The notes under the pieces: generated by a model
Seen by the model: only the letters and a program-made list of their open reading frames with translations
Database searches by the model: none
What the model was told of the DNA's origin: nothing
Shown here: piece after piece, positions 7,024 through 14,756 of the stretch
How positions within the stretch are numbered: the first letter of the stretch is position 1
Layout: every line of letters starts with the position of its first letter
Program-made: the position numbers and the translations under genes
From: Chloroflexota bacterium
GTDB lineage: Bacteria > Chloroflexota > Dehalococcoidia > GIF9 > UBA5629
Length of the DNA: 36,629 nt
Assembly (NCBI GenBank): GCA_016865855.1
Contig: VGNX01000015.1
Coordinates: forward strand, 1-36,629
Direction of reading: 5' to 3'

Positions 7024-8259
7024 TCACCGGTTAACTACTTCGTTTTCGACTTTTGTCCCAACGCTCCCTGCAAAGCATTTCCACGATTCCATTTCAACAA
7101 CGCGGTAAACCTCGCGTAACGGAGTACCTCGTTCCAGCGCAATTCGGCGACAATCTTCGTATTCCGGTGACATACTTAATATCTCTCCTGAGAAACGTTT
7201 AACTTTCACCTCCACTCGACCTAAACTAGACTCAAATTCGAGTATATCTCGTTCAGCGGTATGCCGACAAATTGGCCTCACCCTAATGCCCAAGGTCGAT
7301 GTCTCACGCATCATCGTCTCGGTTAGGTTAAATTCGGCATATCTGGGAGCAAGAACACTTACCATTGTAGCTGGGCGGTTTTTCTTCATTTGTATAGGGG
7401 TGTACCATACATCCACAGCTCCTTCCTTGAACAATTTATCCATAAGGTAACCGTAGATTTCTGGATTCATGTCATCGATGTTCGTCTCGAGCAAGATTAA
7501 TTCTTCATTATTTGCAAGGACTGTTTCTTCACCAACCCAAAGGCGCAGCACATTTGGCCAGGCACCAAAGTCTTTCTCCCCGGCCCCGTAGCCCACATTC
7601 TCCAAAATAATGCTAGGTCTCCTGAAGTTTGCCAATGAGGTGATTATTGCAGCACCTGTAGGCGTGACCAGCTCCGCCTCCGATATCAATGGATTTGTAA
7701 AATCAGTAACAGGGGCTTGGACCATTGCTATAAGTTCCAACGTGGCTGGTGCTGGCACTGGGAGGATTCCATGTGCTGTAGATACTTTGCCACCTCCTAA
7801 AGGCAACGGTGAAGAATAGAATTGTTCAATCCCAAGGATACTAAAGCCGATAACCACTCCCATGATATCAACAATAGAATCTATCCCACCCAGCTCGTGA
7901 AAATGAACCTCGTCTAGAGGACTGCCATGGATTTTAGACTCAACTTGTCCAAGGCGCTGAAAAATTGTGACGCCTCTTTCTTTCACCTCTGTAGATAGAT
8001 CACTAGCCTCGATAATCTCTAGTATATCCGATAAGGAACGCTCGGGCAATACCTCATCTTCATCAATAATTACCTTGACTCTAGTAGCTGCAATTGAGGC
8101 GCGCTTTGTTTTCTCCACCACAAGATGGTAGCCTTCGAGTGGAATACTATTCAAGCCAGCTTTCAACGCTGGCTCTGATAATCCGACGTCAAGCAATGCT
8201 CCTAAGATCATATCGCCACTACAACCAGAAAAACAATCAAAATAGGCTATCTTCGACAC
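7024..8259 (-). CDS. larC: Nickel insertion protein LarC (NPN cofactor synthesis)
   Basis: A 411-residue full-length LarC, the CTP-dependent cyclometallase that inserts nickel into the dithiocarboxylated pyridinium mononucleotide to make NPN. The N-terminus is KIAYFDCFSGCSGDMILGAL, followed by EVHFHELGGIDSIVDI and the segments PTGAAII and GYGAGEKDF. The C-terminal LarC2 part has ETNIDDMNPEIYGYLMDKL and MKKNRPATMVSVL. It is a single continuous frame, whereas the Lactobacillus gene requires a programmed frameshift. GTG 8259 is preferred over an upstream ATG at 8298: it has AGAGGTAACGAG just ahead and directly follows the larE stop, with four bases between. Confidence 0.92.
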   Translation of the reverse strand: MSKIAYFDCFSGCSGDMILGALLDVGLSEPALKAGLNSIPLEGYHLVVEKTKRASIAATRVKVIIDEDEVLPERSLSDILEIIEASDLSTEVKERGVTIFQRLGQVESKIHGSPLDEVHFHELGGIDSIVDIMGVVIGFSILGIEQFYSSPLPLGGGKVSTAHGILPVPAPATLELIAMVQAPVTDFTNPLISEAELVTPTGAAIITSLANFRRPSIILENVGYGAGEKDFGAWPNVLRLWVGEETVLANNEELILLETNIDDMNPEIYGYLMDKLFKEGAVDVWYTPIQMKKNRPATMVSVLAPRYAEFNLTETMMRETSTLGIRVRPICRHTAERDILEFESSLGRVEVKVKRFSGEILSMSPEYEDCRRIALERGTPLREVYRVVEMESWKCFAGSVGTKVENEVVNR

Positions 8260-8263
8260 CTCG

Positions 8264-9103
8264 TTACCTCTTCTGTTTTCTTTCCAAAACTGCCTCATTC
8301 ATGCTTCCACATCTATACCCCGTAAGGTCAAGAGTGACATAGGTATAGCCAATAGCTTTAAGTCGTTTGACCACCTCATGGCGATGACGATTGTCTAAAA
8401 ATAACGACATACTGTCCTCATCAACTTCAATGCGGGCAATATTACCATGGTGCCGTAGACGGAGCTGGCGTATGCCCAGGTTTTTCAGATGTGCTTCGCC
8501 CTCGGCTATCTTTACTAGAACGTCTTGGGTGACCGGAGTTCCATAGGGAAGGCGCGAGGCTAGGCAGGCCATAGCTGGTTTATCCCAAGTAAGCAACCCC
8601 TTTTTCTGGGAGAGCGTTCGAATCTCTTCCTTAGTGAAGCCAACTTCACACAGTGGACTGCGGATGCCTAACTCGACCGCGGCTCTTCTGCCGGGACGAT
8701 AATCACCCAGATCATCATAATTGGAACCATCAGCCACCCAGGCTAGGTTTTCAGCAGAAGCGATTTCACATAACTTCTGAAACAGCTCCCGCTTACAATA
8801 ATAGCAGCGTTCTACAGTGTTGGCTGTAAAATAGGGATTGTCGATCTCCTTGGTTTCAATTTCTAAGTAGCGAAAACCCAAATCCTTGGCAACGGCTCGG
8901 GCTGCGTCAAGCTCTTCCTGTGGATAACTAGGAGAACGGGCTGTAACAACTAAAGCGTGCTGCCCGAGCACCTCAGTAGCAATGGAGGCAAGTAAGGTGC
9001 TATCCACCCCACCGGAATAGGCTATGACGACTGAACCCATTTCCGAAAGGACTTCTTTCAAATGCCCTAGTTTATTGTCCACATCTACTCGTGATCTAAT
9101 CAC
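8264..9103 (-). CDS. larE: Sulfur transferase LarE (NPN cofactor synthesis)
   Basis: A PP-loop ATPase of about 279 residues that adenylates the LarB product and adds sulfur. The P-loop is AYSGGVDSTLLAS (residues 28-40), followed by VVTARSPSYPQEELDAAR and the Cys pair VERCYYCKREL. The segment ACLASRLPYGTPV carries the Cys at the place where I expect the sacrificial or cluster-binding Cys (not aligned). The last part is LRHHGNIARIEV. The preferred start is GTG 9103, which overlaps the larB stop as GTGA; GTG 9082 would remove seven residues and is possible. Whether sulfur comes from the Cys itself or from a [4Fe-4S]-bound sulfide cannot be decided here. Confidence 0.92.
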   Translation of the reverse strand: MIRSRVDVDNKLGHLKEVLSEMGSVVIAYSGGVDSTLLASIATEVLGQHALVVTARSPSYPQEELDAARAVAKDLGFRYLEIETKEIDNPYFTANTVERCYYCKRELFQKLCEIASAENLAWVADGSNYDDLGDYRPGRRAAVELGIRSPLCEVGFTKEEIRTLSQKKGLLTWDKPAMACLASRLPYGTPVTQDVLVKIAEGEAHLKNLGIRQLRLRHHGNIARIEVDEDSMSLFLDNRHRHEVVKRLKAIGYTYVTLDLTGYRCGSMNEAVLERKQKR

Positions 9104-9852
9104 TGCCGATTGATCAGCCCTGCCAGATATCCGGCACCAAAGCCATTGTCTATGTTTACTACCGCTACTCCAGGAGCGCAACTATTGAGCATTGTCAGCA
9201 GTGGAGCTAATCCCCCAAAATTTGCTCCATAGCCAACACTGGTAGGCACAGCTATAACAGGTGCTGAAACGAGACCACCTATGACACTGGGCAATGCTCC
9301 CTCCATTCCTGCTACTGCAATTACAACTCGAGCCTCTCGCAGTTGCGGCAAGTTATCCAGAAGTCGATGGATGCCAGCCACACCTACGTCATAGACTCTC
9401 CCCACATTATTGCCCATTAACTCTGCAGTTATCACCGCCTCCTCAGCTACAGGAATGTCGGCAGTACCACCGGTCGAAACGACGATGCCAGGCCGAGCAA
9501 CAGCCCCTTTAGTTCGGTTAACGACTATAGCCCTGGCCATGGGGTTGTACGTTGCATCCTGGATTTTTTGTTGGACCGCTAGATAAGCCTCCTCACTTGC
9601 GTGAGTAATCAGTACCCGATCGGATCGAGCTGCCAGATGTTCTGCAATAGTCACCAACTGTTCTATTGCTTTTCCTCGGCCCCATATTACTTCGGGGAAA
9701 CCAGTACGTAGATTGCGATGGTGGTCAATCTTGGCACACACCAAATCTTCATAAGGAAGTATGCTTAGTTCCTTCATAGCATCATATGAAGATAGCTCAC
9801 CAGACTTCACCCCTTCGAGTAATTGAAATAACCAGTTCTCGCTAACAGTCAA
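9100..9852 (-). CDS. larB: NaAD carboxylase/hydrolase LarB (NPN cofactor synthesis)
   Basis: A 250-residue LarB, which carboxylates nicotinic acid adenine dinucleotide at C5 and hydrolyses it to the biscarboxylic mononucleotide. The N-terminal helical domain has FPEVIWGRGK. The C-terminal PurE-like domain has VSTGGTADIPVAEEA, VYDVGVAGIHRLL, AGMEGALPSVIGGLV, PTSVGYGANFGG and NIDNGFGAGY. TTG 9852 is selected as the start because GAGGTGA lies about five bases upstream; an in-frame GTG at 9861 falls inside that Shine-Dalgarno sequence. The start nearly abuts the ferredoxin stop at 9863, and the 3' end overlaps larE. Confidence 0.92.
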   Translation of the reverse strand: MTVSENWLFQLLEGVKSGELSSYDAMKELSILPYEDLVCAKIDHHRNLRTGFPEVIWGRGKAIEQLVTIAEHLAARSDRVLITHASEEAYLAVQQKIQDATYNPMARAIVVNRTKGAVARPGIVVSTGGTADIPVAEEAVITAELMGNNVGRVYDVGVAGIHRLLDNLPQLREARVVIAVAGMEGALPSVIGGLVSAPVIAVPTSVGYGANFGGLAPLLTMLNSCAPGVAVVNIDNGFGAGYLAGLINRQ

Positions 9853-9862
9853 ATTTCTCACC

Positions 9863-10216
9863 TCAGTCTGTCTTGATAGTCGGTTTCTGGTCACGGAATC
9901 GCTCCTTAGCCATGTCCACATATGAAGTCATTACGATAGCACCCATTACACAACCCCCAGTGCATTTACCACACCCTGTGCAGGACTCTGTTTCATACAG
10001 CCAAGGGACAAAAATGCCCGGGACATTGGTTTCAGTCATCACCAGAATGCCTTGGGGACAGCGATTGACACAATCGGCACACCCCTCGCAGTTAACAGGT
10101 ATCACCCAAGGCAGCTCCTTCGGAGGACGCTTGGGTTTAACTTTTTTTCTTGTTGGTGGTGCTGTGGTCTCATTTGCTCTTTCACTCTGATTCGTGTCAC
10201 TCACATTTGTTGGCAT
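9863..10216 (-). CDS. Two-cluster ferredoxin-like protein in the lar operon
   Basis: A 117-residue protein with a polar, Lys/Pro-rich N-terminal extension (about residues 1-38) and two [4Fe-4S] motifs: CEGCADCVNRCP (about 43-54) and CTGCGKCTGGC (about 79-89). The second motif lacks the usual Pro after its last Cys (CVMGA). It sits between the LarC2-like gene and larB, with 34- and 10-base gaps, so it is co-transcribed. It could deliver electrons to LarE (if that is a [4Fe-4S] enzyme) or to the unknown 589-residue protein. No function is shown by sequence beyond Fe-S binding. Confidence 0.85.
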   Translation of the reverse strand: MPTNVSDTNQSERANETTAPPTRKKVKPKRPPKELPWVIPVNCEGCADCVNRCPQGILVMTETNVPGIFVPWLYETESCTGCGKCTGGCVMGAIVMTSYVDMAKERFRDQKPTIKTD

Positions 10217-10250
10217 ACCATTAGCTACCCTTGTCAGCCTCTATTTTTGC

Positions 10251-10766
10251 TTAAAGCAATCTAGCAGTTATTTTATCCTCAAGCTGTTCTTGCCATAGAC
10301 CACCAAGAATGGCTTCGAGTCTAATAGCAGATATGTTGACCCCCAATTCGCTCTTGAGCCTACTTTTCAAGTCTATAATTGAGCTACGTTCCAGCTTGAC
10401 TGAATATGGGCACCCCTCACAACTTAAAACTTTGGCAACACATTCGCTGTGTAAGGTTTGTCTGCCTACTTGTATTTCTACTTTCTTTCTCACAAGTAGG
10501 CTCTGCTGAGCGACGTGAGTAGATGCCAGTATATGATAGCCACCTACTGAAAGCTCTCGCTGAAGATATTGATTGACTTTCTCTATGTTTGCTTCGGGGC
10601 AATCAATAAGGAAAACATATCCGGCTCGGTTCTTTTTAGTTAGGGTTGGTATAACCTGCACATTATCTGCCCCTGCATTCATCAGAGCCGTCACAGCCTC
10701 GCCCACCACCTCTCCTGAGATATCGTCAACCTGAAGCAACAGGAGATTGTGTCTATGTTTTTCCAT
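10251..10766 (-). CDS. Stand-alone LarC C-terminal-domain-like protein
   Basis: A 171-residue protein without the LarC N-terminal domain. Its start, LLLLQVDDISGEVVGEAV followed by NAGADNVQVIPTLTKKNRAG, parallels the LarC2 region of the larC gene in this same operon (LILLETNIDDMNPEIYGYL, then EGAVDVWYTPIQMKKNRPA). The later parts also follow in the same order. So I read it as a diverged LarC2 paralogue, a domain that binds CTP and contributes to nickel insertion. It has two CxxC-like Cys pairs not seen in LarC (CVAKVLSCEGCPYS). It might be a nickel or NPN carrier or an accessory for the adjacent 589-residue protein. Start ATG 10766. Confidence 0.7.
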   Translation of the reverse strand: MEKHRHNLLLLQVDDISGEVVGEAVTALMNAGADNVQVIPTLTKKNRAGYVFLIDCPEANIEKVNQYLQRELSVGGYHILASTHVAQQSLLVRKKVEIQVGRQTLHSECVAKVLSCEGCPYSVKLERSSIIDLKSRLKSELGVNISAIRLEAILGGLWQEQLEDKITARLL

Positions 10767-10794
10767 AAGACTATTTGGGTTAGCTACTATAGGG

Positions 10795-12564
10795 CTAAAA
10801 GTCTAGTCCTTTCATTATGTCTTCCGTCATTCTAGCTGCCAATTCAAGCGAATCTGTTGGTATGGCTATACGATACCGACAAGCATCTGTAACTTTCTCA
10901 GCCGCTTCCTTATGACCCATCCCTAAAGCAGTAGCCATGCAGGCACAAACTAACATATCAACATTGCAGGCCCCTGAATTGATGAGGTCAGTAACTCCGA
11001 GGCAAACAGCCTGTAAACCCGGTAAGTTCTCCATATCAGGCTCCATTATGATCTTAGGCACCCACTTACTCATGAAGTTCTCAAACTTGTATACCTTGCC
11101 GTCCACCTTTACTTCCACATCCAACTCAGGATCAAAAGCGAAGTACCGCTGGGCTATCTTAGCTTTGCGGCGGCCAGAGCCGGGATGGATATTGGTAAAC
11201 CGTATATATTCGATCTTCTTGTTCAGGATCCTGCTCATCACCCTTGCGGTGCCCTCTTCTGTAATACGGGTGTGTTTATCCTCCACATCCCTAACTAGTT
11301 CCTCAAGGGATTTTCCGTTTTTGAGCTGCTCATAAGCATATTTTGCGTGTTTAGTAACGTAGTTGGTCAACACTGGCTCAGTAGCCCTGATGATTATGTC
11401 AGTAACCGGACCTCTTTCCTCATATTGGGCTCTGTGGGCTAATATATTAATGGCGAGGGGAGCATCTTCATTTTGGAAATAACCATCAGTATATGCCCGA
11501 AGGGCGGTCATACACTCCTCTTCGTTCATTCCTTTAGACAAATAACGGACAATCAGAGGCGCAGCCGTGACCCAGTGGTGGAGGGGTAGCATAATGGGAC
11601 CGCCTGACCTGCCCACACCAAACATAGGACCTTCTTCGATAATGGAATAGATTTCGTTGAACATTATCATGCCTACTACTGTTGGTGTACCAATGTCCTT
11701 AAGGATAAGCCCTGTATCACCTACTAGCTTCGCTGTGTTTATCTCTTCTCGGGTTCCCCGAACATGGAGGACTTCGGGCATTTTTAGCTCATCGACAGCA
11801 GCCCTGCCACAGATATCTGGAGACCGGACCTTTAGATAGGGACCATATTGCTCACCAACGTAAGTATCTGGATGGATGATCTCTAAAGTTGCTGCGGCAG
11901 CAAAGATAGCTGACTCCCACCGGTTAGGTCTTATTCCGACAGACTCAAAAGCTCGCATCATTGCCTGAGCACCTATTCTGGTTAGCCTATCAGCCAGTGC
12001 AGGAAAGAGATGATCCTCGCCCAACGATGTATGCCCTAAAAAGGGGCTGCCAGCCAGACCTGGGGGCAGCAGATTAGCATCGTAGGGAGCTATCCTTTCC
12101 TTTTGGAGTGCTTCATAAATAGCCGAAACCGCTGGCCAGGCAGAGATTTTGTTATTGGTCTTCTCAGAGGGTAAATCTGATACTCTGCCCGGTGGAGCCC
12201 CGGCTGCCATTCGAGCCACAGCGCCAAGTTTCCTATTAGGGCACGGAATTCCACAGCTTACATTGACTCCTGCCCAGTATAATAATGCGGCGGTTACGAG
12301 AGCTGCATTGGCAGGGTCAGCCCCACACTGAACAAGCCTTCGGACAACCTTTCGGGCAACGTCATCAACGTCGGTCTCTCGGGTATTGACTGTTCCCAAA
12401 GCCATTTTTTTCCCTACCATTTCCTTAACAAGGACGTTTGCCGCTCCGTAGACCCCAATATTAAATGATCCCCAGCCCCCGACATTGGCTTCTAATTTCT
12501 CGGTAGTGCGGTAATCTGGATTACAGGTTATCGCTCTGAATACTGCCATTATCTCCCTTTCCAT
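10795..12564 (-). CDS. Unrecognised 589-aa protein in the NPN operon (candidate client enzyme)
   Basis: I do not recognise this large, soluble, single-chain protein. Visible features are a GTVNTRETDVDDVARKV segment near residue 57, a Cys pair in NVSCGIPCPNRKLG (Cys104 and Cys108), a Gly-rich loop GVGRSGGPIMLPLHHW near the middle, NIHPGSGRRKAKI in the C-terminal half, and a C-terminal Cys group (Cys533, 540, 542, 562) followed by GMGHKEAA. There is no signal peptide or membrane helix. It lacks anything I can identify as the LarA (DUF2088) fold. The start ATG 12564 has AAGGAGG eight bases upstream. It is 28 bases ahead of the LarC2-like gene and in one run with ferredoxin, larB, larE and larC, so it may be an NPN-dependent enzyme. 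That is inference. Confidence 0.75.
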   Translation of the reverse strand: MEREIMAVFRAITCNPDYRTTEKLEANVGGWGSFNIGVYGAANVLVKEMVGKKMALGTVNTRETDVDDVARKVVRRLVQCGADPANAALVTAALLYWAGVNVSCGIPCPNRKLGAVARMAAGAPPGRVSDLPSEKTNNKISAWPAVSAIYEALQKERIAPYDANLLPPGLAGSPFLGHTSLGEDHLFPALADRLTRIGAQAMMRAFESVGIRPNRWESAIFAAAATLEIIHPDTYVGEQYGPYLKVRSPDICGRAAVDELKMPEVLHVRGTREEINTAKLVGDTGLILKDIGTPTVVGMIMFNEIYSIIEEGPMFGVGRSGGPIMLPLHHWVTAAPLIVRYLSKGMNEEECMTALRAYTDGYFQNEDAPLAINILAHRAQYEERGPVTDIIIRATEPVLTNYVTKHAKYAYEQLKNGKSLEELVRDVEDKHTRITEEGTARVMSRILNKKIEYIRFTNIHPGSGRRKAKIAQRYFAFDPELDVEVKVDGKVYKFENFMSKWVPKIIMEPDMENLPGLQAVCLGVTDLINSGACNVDMLVCACMATALGMGHKEAAEKVTDACRYRIAIPTDSLELAARMTEDIMKGLDF

Positions 12565-12596
12565 TTTAGCAACCTCCTTGATATAGGCTAATAGAT

Positions 12597-13259
12597 CTAC
12601 CAGACCTGTTCCTCTGGCGGCGTCGCAAACTCACCGGCCAGCCTCTTCTCAGTCTGATAGCGATAAATCCCTATGCAGGCGACAATCCAAGTAGCTGTGT
12701 ACACTGCCACAGTGGCATAGGTCGGGGCTACCATGTAGTTAGCGGAAAACATCCCCGCTACCACGGCAATGGCTCCTAGAATAATGCCGGCAATGTTCAT
12801 CCATAGTACCGCTCGCTTGATCCTGCCCACGACCTTGTCCAGGATTATCTCCTCCACTTTGTCAAAAGTCCAATATATGAAGAGAGTGGCCAGAAAAGCT
12901 GCAATTCCCACCAAGAGAAGGACAGCCGATGGTAGAACACCTACCAGAGCGAGAACCCAGCTGATAATGGCAGCAGCAATAGCACCGATCCCCAGCCATA
13001 ATACATAGCGGCTGTGTTTTCCCATGCCCCAAACGCCTAGAAGGCATCCCAACCAGAGGATAATAGCACCGAGGTATGTCACCACCGGAGTTCTGAAAAG
13101 AGCGAAACCAAAGAGGGGAGTTTCACTACCGGCAAGAGCGCTCACCCAACTGGGGAGCCACAAACCTAAGATAGCCAAGCTTGCGCCGATCCAGAGAAGA
13201 GTCACTACCAGAGGCTTACGTTCAGCATATCGAGATTTTGTGACGATAACGGGAGACAT
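12597..13259 (-). CDS. Six-helix integral membrane protein, unknown function
   Basis: A 220-residue protein of an unrecognised family. Six hydrophobic segments are visible, roughly at residues 17-37, 55-73, 83-98, 104-128, 146-168 and 176-196, with a charged cytoplasmic-type loop (FDKVEEIILDKVVGRIKR) between segments four and five. The first and last tails are hydrophilic. ATG 13259 is preferred to GTG 13268 because AAAGGAGA lies at proper spacing. It is 32 bases upstream of the 589-residue gene and in the same run. It might anchor or transport a substrate for the operon; no motif supports a specific role. Confidence 0.75.
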   Translation of the reverse strand: MSPVIVTKSRYAERKPLVVTLLWIGASLAILGLWLPSWVSALAGSETPLFGFALFRTPVVTYLGAIILWLGCLLGVWGMGKHSRYVLWLGIGAIAAAIISWVLALVGVLPSAVLLLVGIAAFLATLFIYWTFDKVEEIILDKVVGRIKRAVLWMNIAGIILGAIAVVAGMFSANYMVAPTYATVAVYTATWIVACIGIYRYQTEKRLAGEFATPPEEQVW

Positions 13260-13342
13260 ATCCCTCACTCTCCTTTTTCGTATTTGACTATACTTCTATG
13301 TTCTGTGTTTCTTGATAAGTTCGCGCCACCTTACCCCGATGA

Positions 13343-13756
13343 CTACTTAGGCGGCTCTAGATCTTTCCACCGGCTCTCATCATAGGCTTTCATCTTTTCA
13401 TAGCCCATGGTATCCATACGGTGACCAGCTTCAGGCCCAGGCTTGGTACAATATATCTCGCTTACCTCCACTACCAGGTTCTGACCTTCCAAACGCCCGT
13501 GTCCTTTGAATTGATAGGGGGCACGTACTACACCCAACTGACCCGGACCGATGGCAACCCAAGGATTTTTCGCTATGTTGTCTTTTATCTGCTTCACCTG
13601 AGCGTCAGTAAGGGAAAAAGTTACTATATTGTCCTTGACCTGGCAGTTGTAAGTAACAGTCACTGTGGGGGAACCATCCTTGGTAGCAGTAGCGATGTGA
13701 GCTCCGAGACCTTCAAGCCAATTCTTCATCCTTGGTGTCAATGATACTGCAGACAT
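13343..13756 (-). CDS. Pyridoxamine 5'-phosphate oxidase-like FMN-binding split-barrel protein
   Basis: A 137-residue protein with the split-barrel flavin fold: ATATKDGSPTVTVTYNCQVKDNIVTFSLT near the start (key part TKDGSPTVTV), then NPWVAIGPGQ and YQFKGHGRLEG. This is the pattern of PNPOx-like FMN or F420-binding proteins. It is short compared with true PdxH and lacks a PLP-specific C-terminal part, so it is not a PNP oxidase. Its ATG has a strong AAGGAGGT upstream. It follows another split-barrel gene by 39 bases and precedes the membrane protein by 83. A redox or flavin-shuttle role in the operon is inference. Confidence 0.75.
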   Translation of the reverse strand: MSAVSLTPRMKNWLEGLGAHIATATKDGSPTVTVTYNCQVKDNIVTFSLTDAQVKQIKDNIAKNPWVAIGPGQLGVVRAPYQFKGHGRLEGQNLVVEVSEIYCTKPGPEAGHRMDTMGYEKMKAYDESRWKDLEPPK

Positions 13757-13795
13757 ACTCTTTACCTCCTTAACCAGCCAAAATAAATGTCGTGC

Positions 13796-14278
13796 CTAGA
13801 GGACCTTCTTACCCGCCTCATCCGGGTTCCAACTATAAACCTCGTCAACTTTTAAGGTGATGACCCCCCTTTGAACCAACTTGGGCGGCCTGATATCAGG
13901 CGGCACCTCATCGGGAGGCTCCTTTTCTGCCCAGTTGCCCCACTCAGCAAGAACGTCACCAGCGCGCAATCCTTGCCACAACATGTTGTCGGGATGGCCA
14001 TGTTGAATTATGGTGCATGGACCACGAAACACCCAAGTATGTTCTTTGGCTGGGTGAGCCACGGAGATGGCCCCGATTTCGTTCTCATTAAGGTTAACCT
14101 TAGTCTTTTGGGCGAACATATCAGCAATAAGTATGTATTCGTCCTTAAAATGAACTATAAAGCGCTCGCCCACGATGTTTGGCTTGCCATCTGCGCTGCA
14201 CGTGGTAAGATGCACCACAGCCCCACCCTTTCCCACGATCTTAAGAACCTGTTTCATTTCATCAGTTAGTTTTGCCAT
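13796..14278 (-). CDS. PNPOx-like FMN-binding split-barrel protein, first gene of the lar-type run
   Basis: A 160-residue protein of the pyridoxamine 5'-phosphate oxidase-related superfamily. The flavin-binding strands are visible in VVHLTTCSADGKPNIVGER and DEYILIADMFAQKTKVNL (residues about 20-65), followed by TWVFRGPCTII. The C-terminal third is Pro-rich (EKEPPDEVPPDIRPP) and ends with a strand typical of the fold. It shares its superfamily, but little sequence, with the next gene. AAGGAGGGAGGAGC precedes ATG 14278. It is the first gene of the same-strand run that ends in larC, with no closely spaced gene upstream. Confidence 0.75.
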   Translation of the reverse strand: MAKLTDEMKQVLKIVGKGGAVVHLTTCSADGKPNIVGERFIVHFKDEYILIADMFAQKTKVNLNENEIGAISVAHPAKEHTWVFRGPCTIIQHGHPDNMLWQGLRAGDVLAEWGNWAEKEPPDEVPPDIRPPKLVQRGVITLKVDEVYSWNPDEAGKKVL

Positions 14279-14756
14279 GCTCCTCCCTCCTTATTGTATT
14301 TGCAAACTGAAAATTACATAGACAGGCTGTTCCCTAGTCACCACCTCCTTCATCGCAGCTTCTACTAAAAGAGCCAGAGTTAGGTTCGGAGACTCACGTT
14401 TTACTAACCTGACCTAATGCTGGGATAAGCGCATGTCTTTCCGGGTCCAGGCTAGATTGACGAACTCGCTCTCCACATTCTCGAACAAATGCAGCACCTG
14501 GTGGTTTTCCGTACTCAAGACATGTCACGCGCAGATTTTCCCAACCCCAAAAGAAACAAACCACCAGAATGAACAAACAACAATCCCCTCGCCACTAATT
14601 TATAATAACCTAACGCCTAGTGCTATCACCCAAAGTAGTGAATTTTTCTACCCTATTCAGGTGACTCGGGACTCACATTCCTAGATGAGGCGACTGATGG
14701 GATCGAAGAGGAGCTAAGGAGAAGCGGAGCAGGACATTTTCAGAGGAAACATTTTA
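14279..14756. other. 478-bp intergenic region, no gene seen
   Basis: This spacer lies between the NarL-type regulator (ending at 14757) and the first gene of the lar-type run. It should contain that run's promoter on the minus strand, but I find no hexamer pair that I trust. Reading frames on both strands are short and lack family resemblance. A second strong AAGGAGGTG sequence occurs on the minus strand at about 14341-14349, in front of a 20-codon frame that I do not accept as a gene. Confidence 0.5.

Noticed and set aside
7024-8259. Programmed frameshift in larC as in Lactobacillus
   Set aside because: The gene is one continuous frame covering both LarC1 and LarC2 parts; no frameshift is needed.
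10795-12564. The 589-residue protein as LarA itself
   Set aside because: I cannot find LarA-like (DUF2088) sequence patterns, and the length is about 150 residues greater; so LarA identity is not supported.
14291-14353. 20-codon leader-peptide frame on the minus strand before the split-barrel operon
   Set aside because: The only strong Shine-Dalgarno sequence lies inside the frame rather than ahead of it, and no attenuator hairpin follows.
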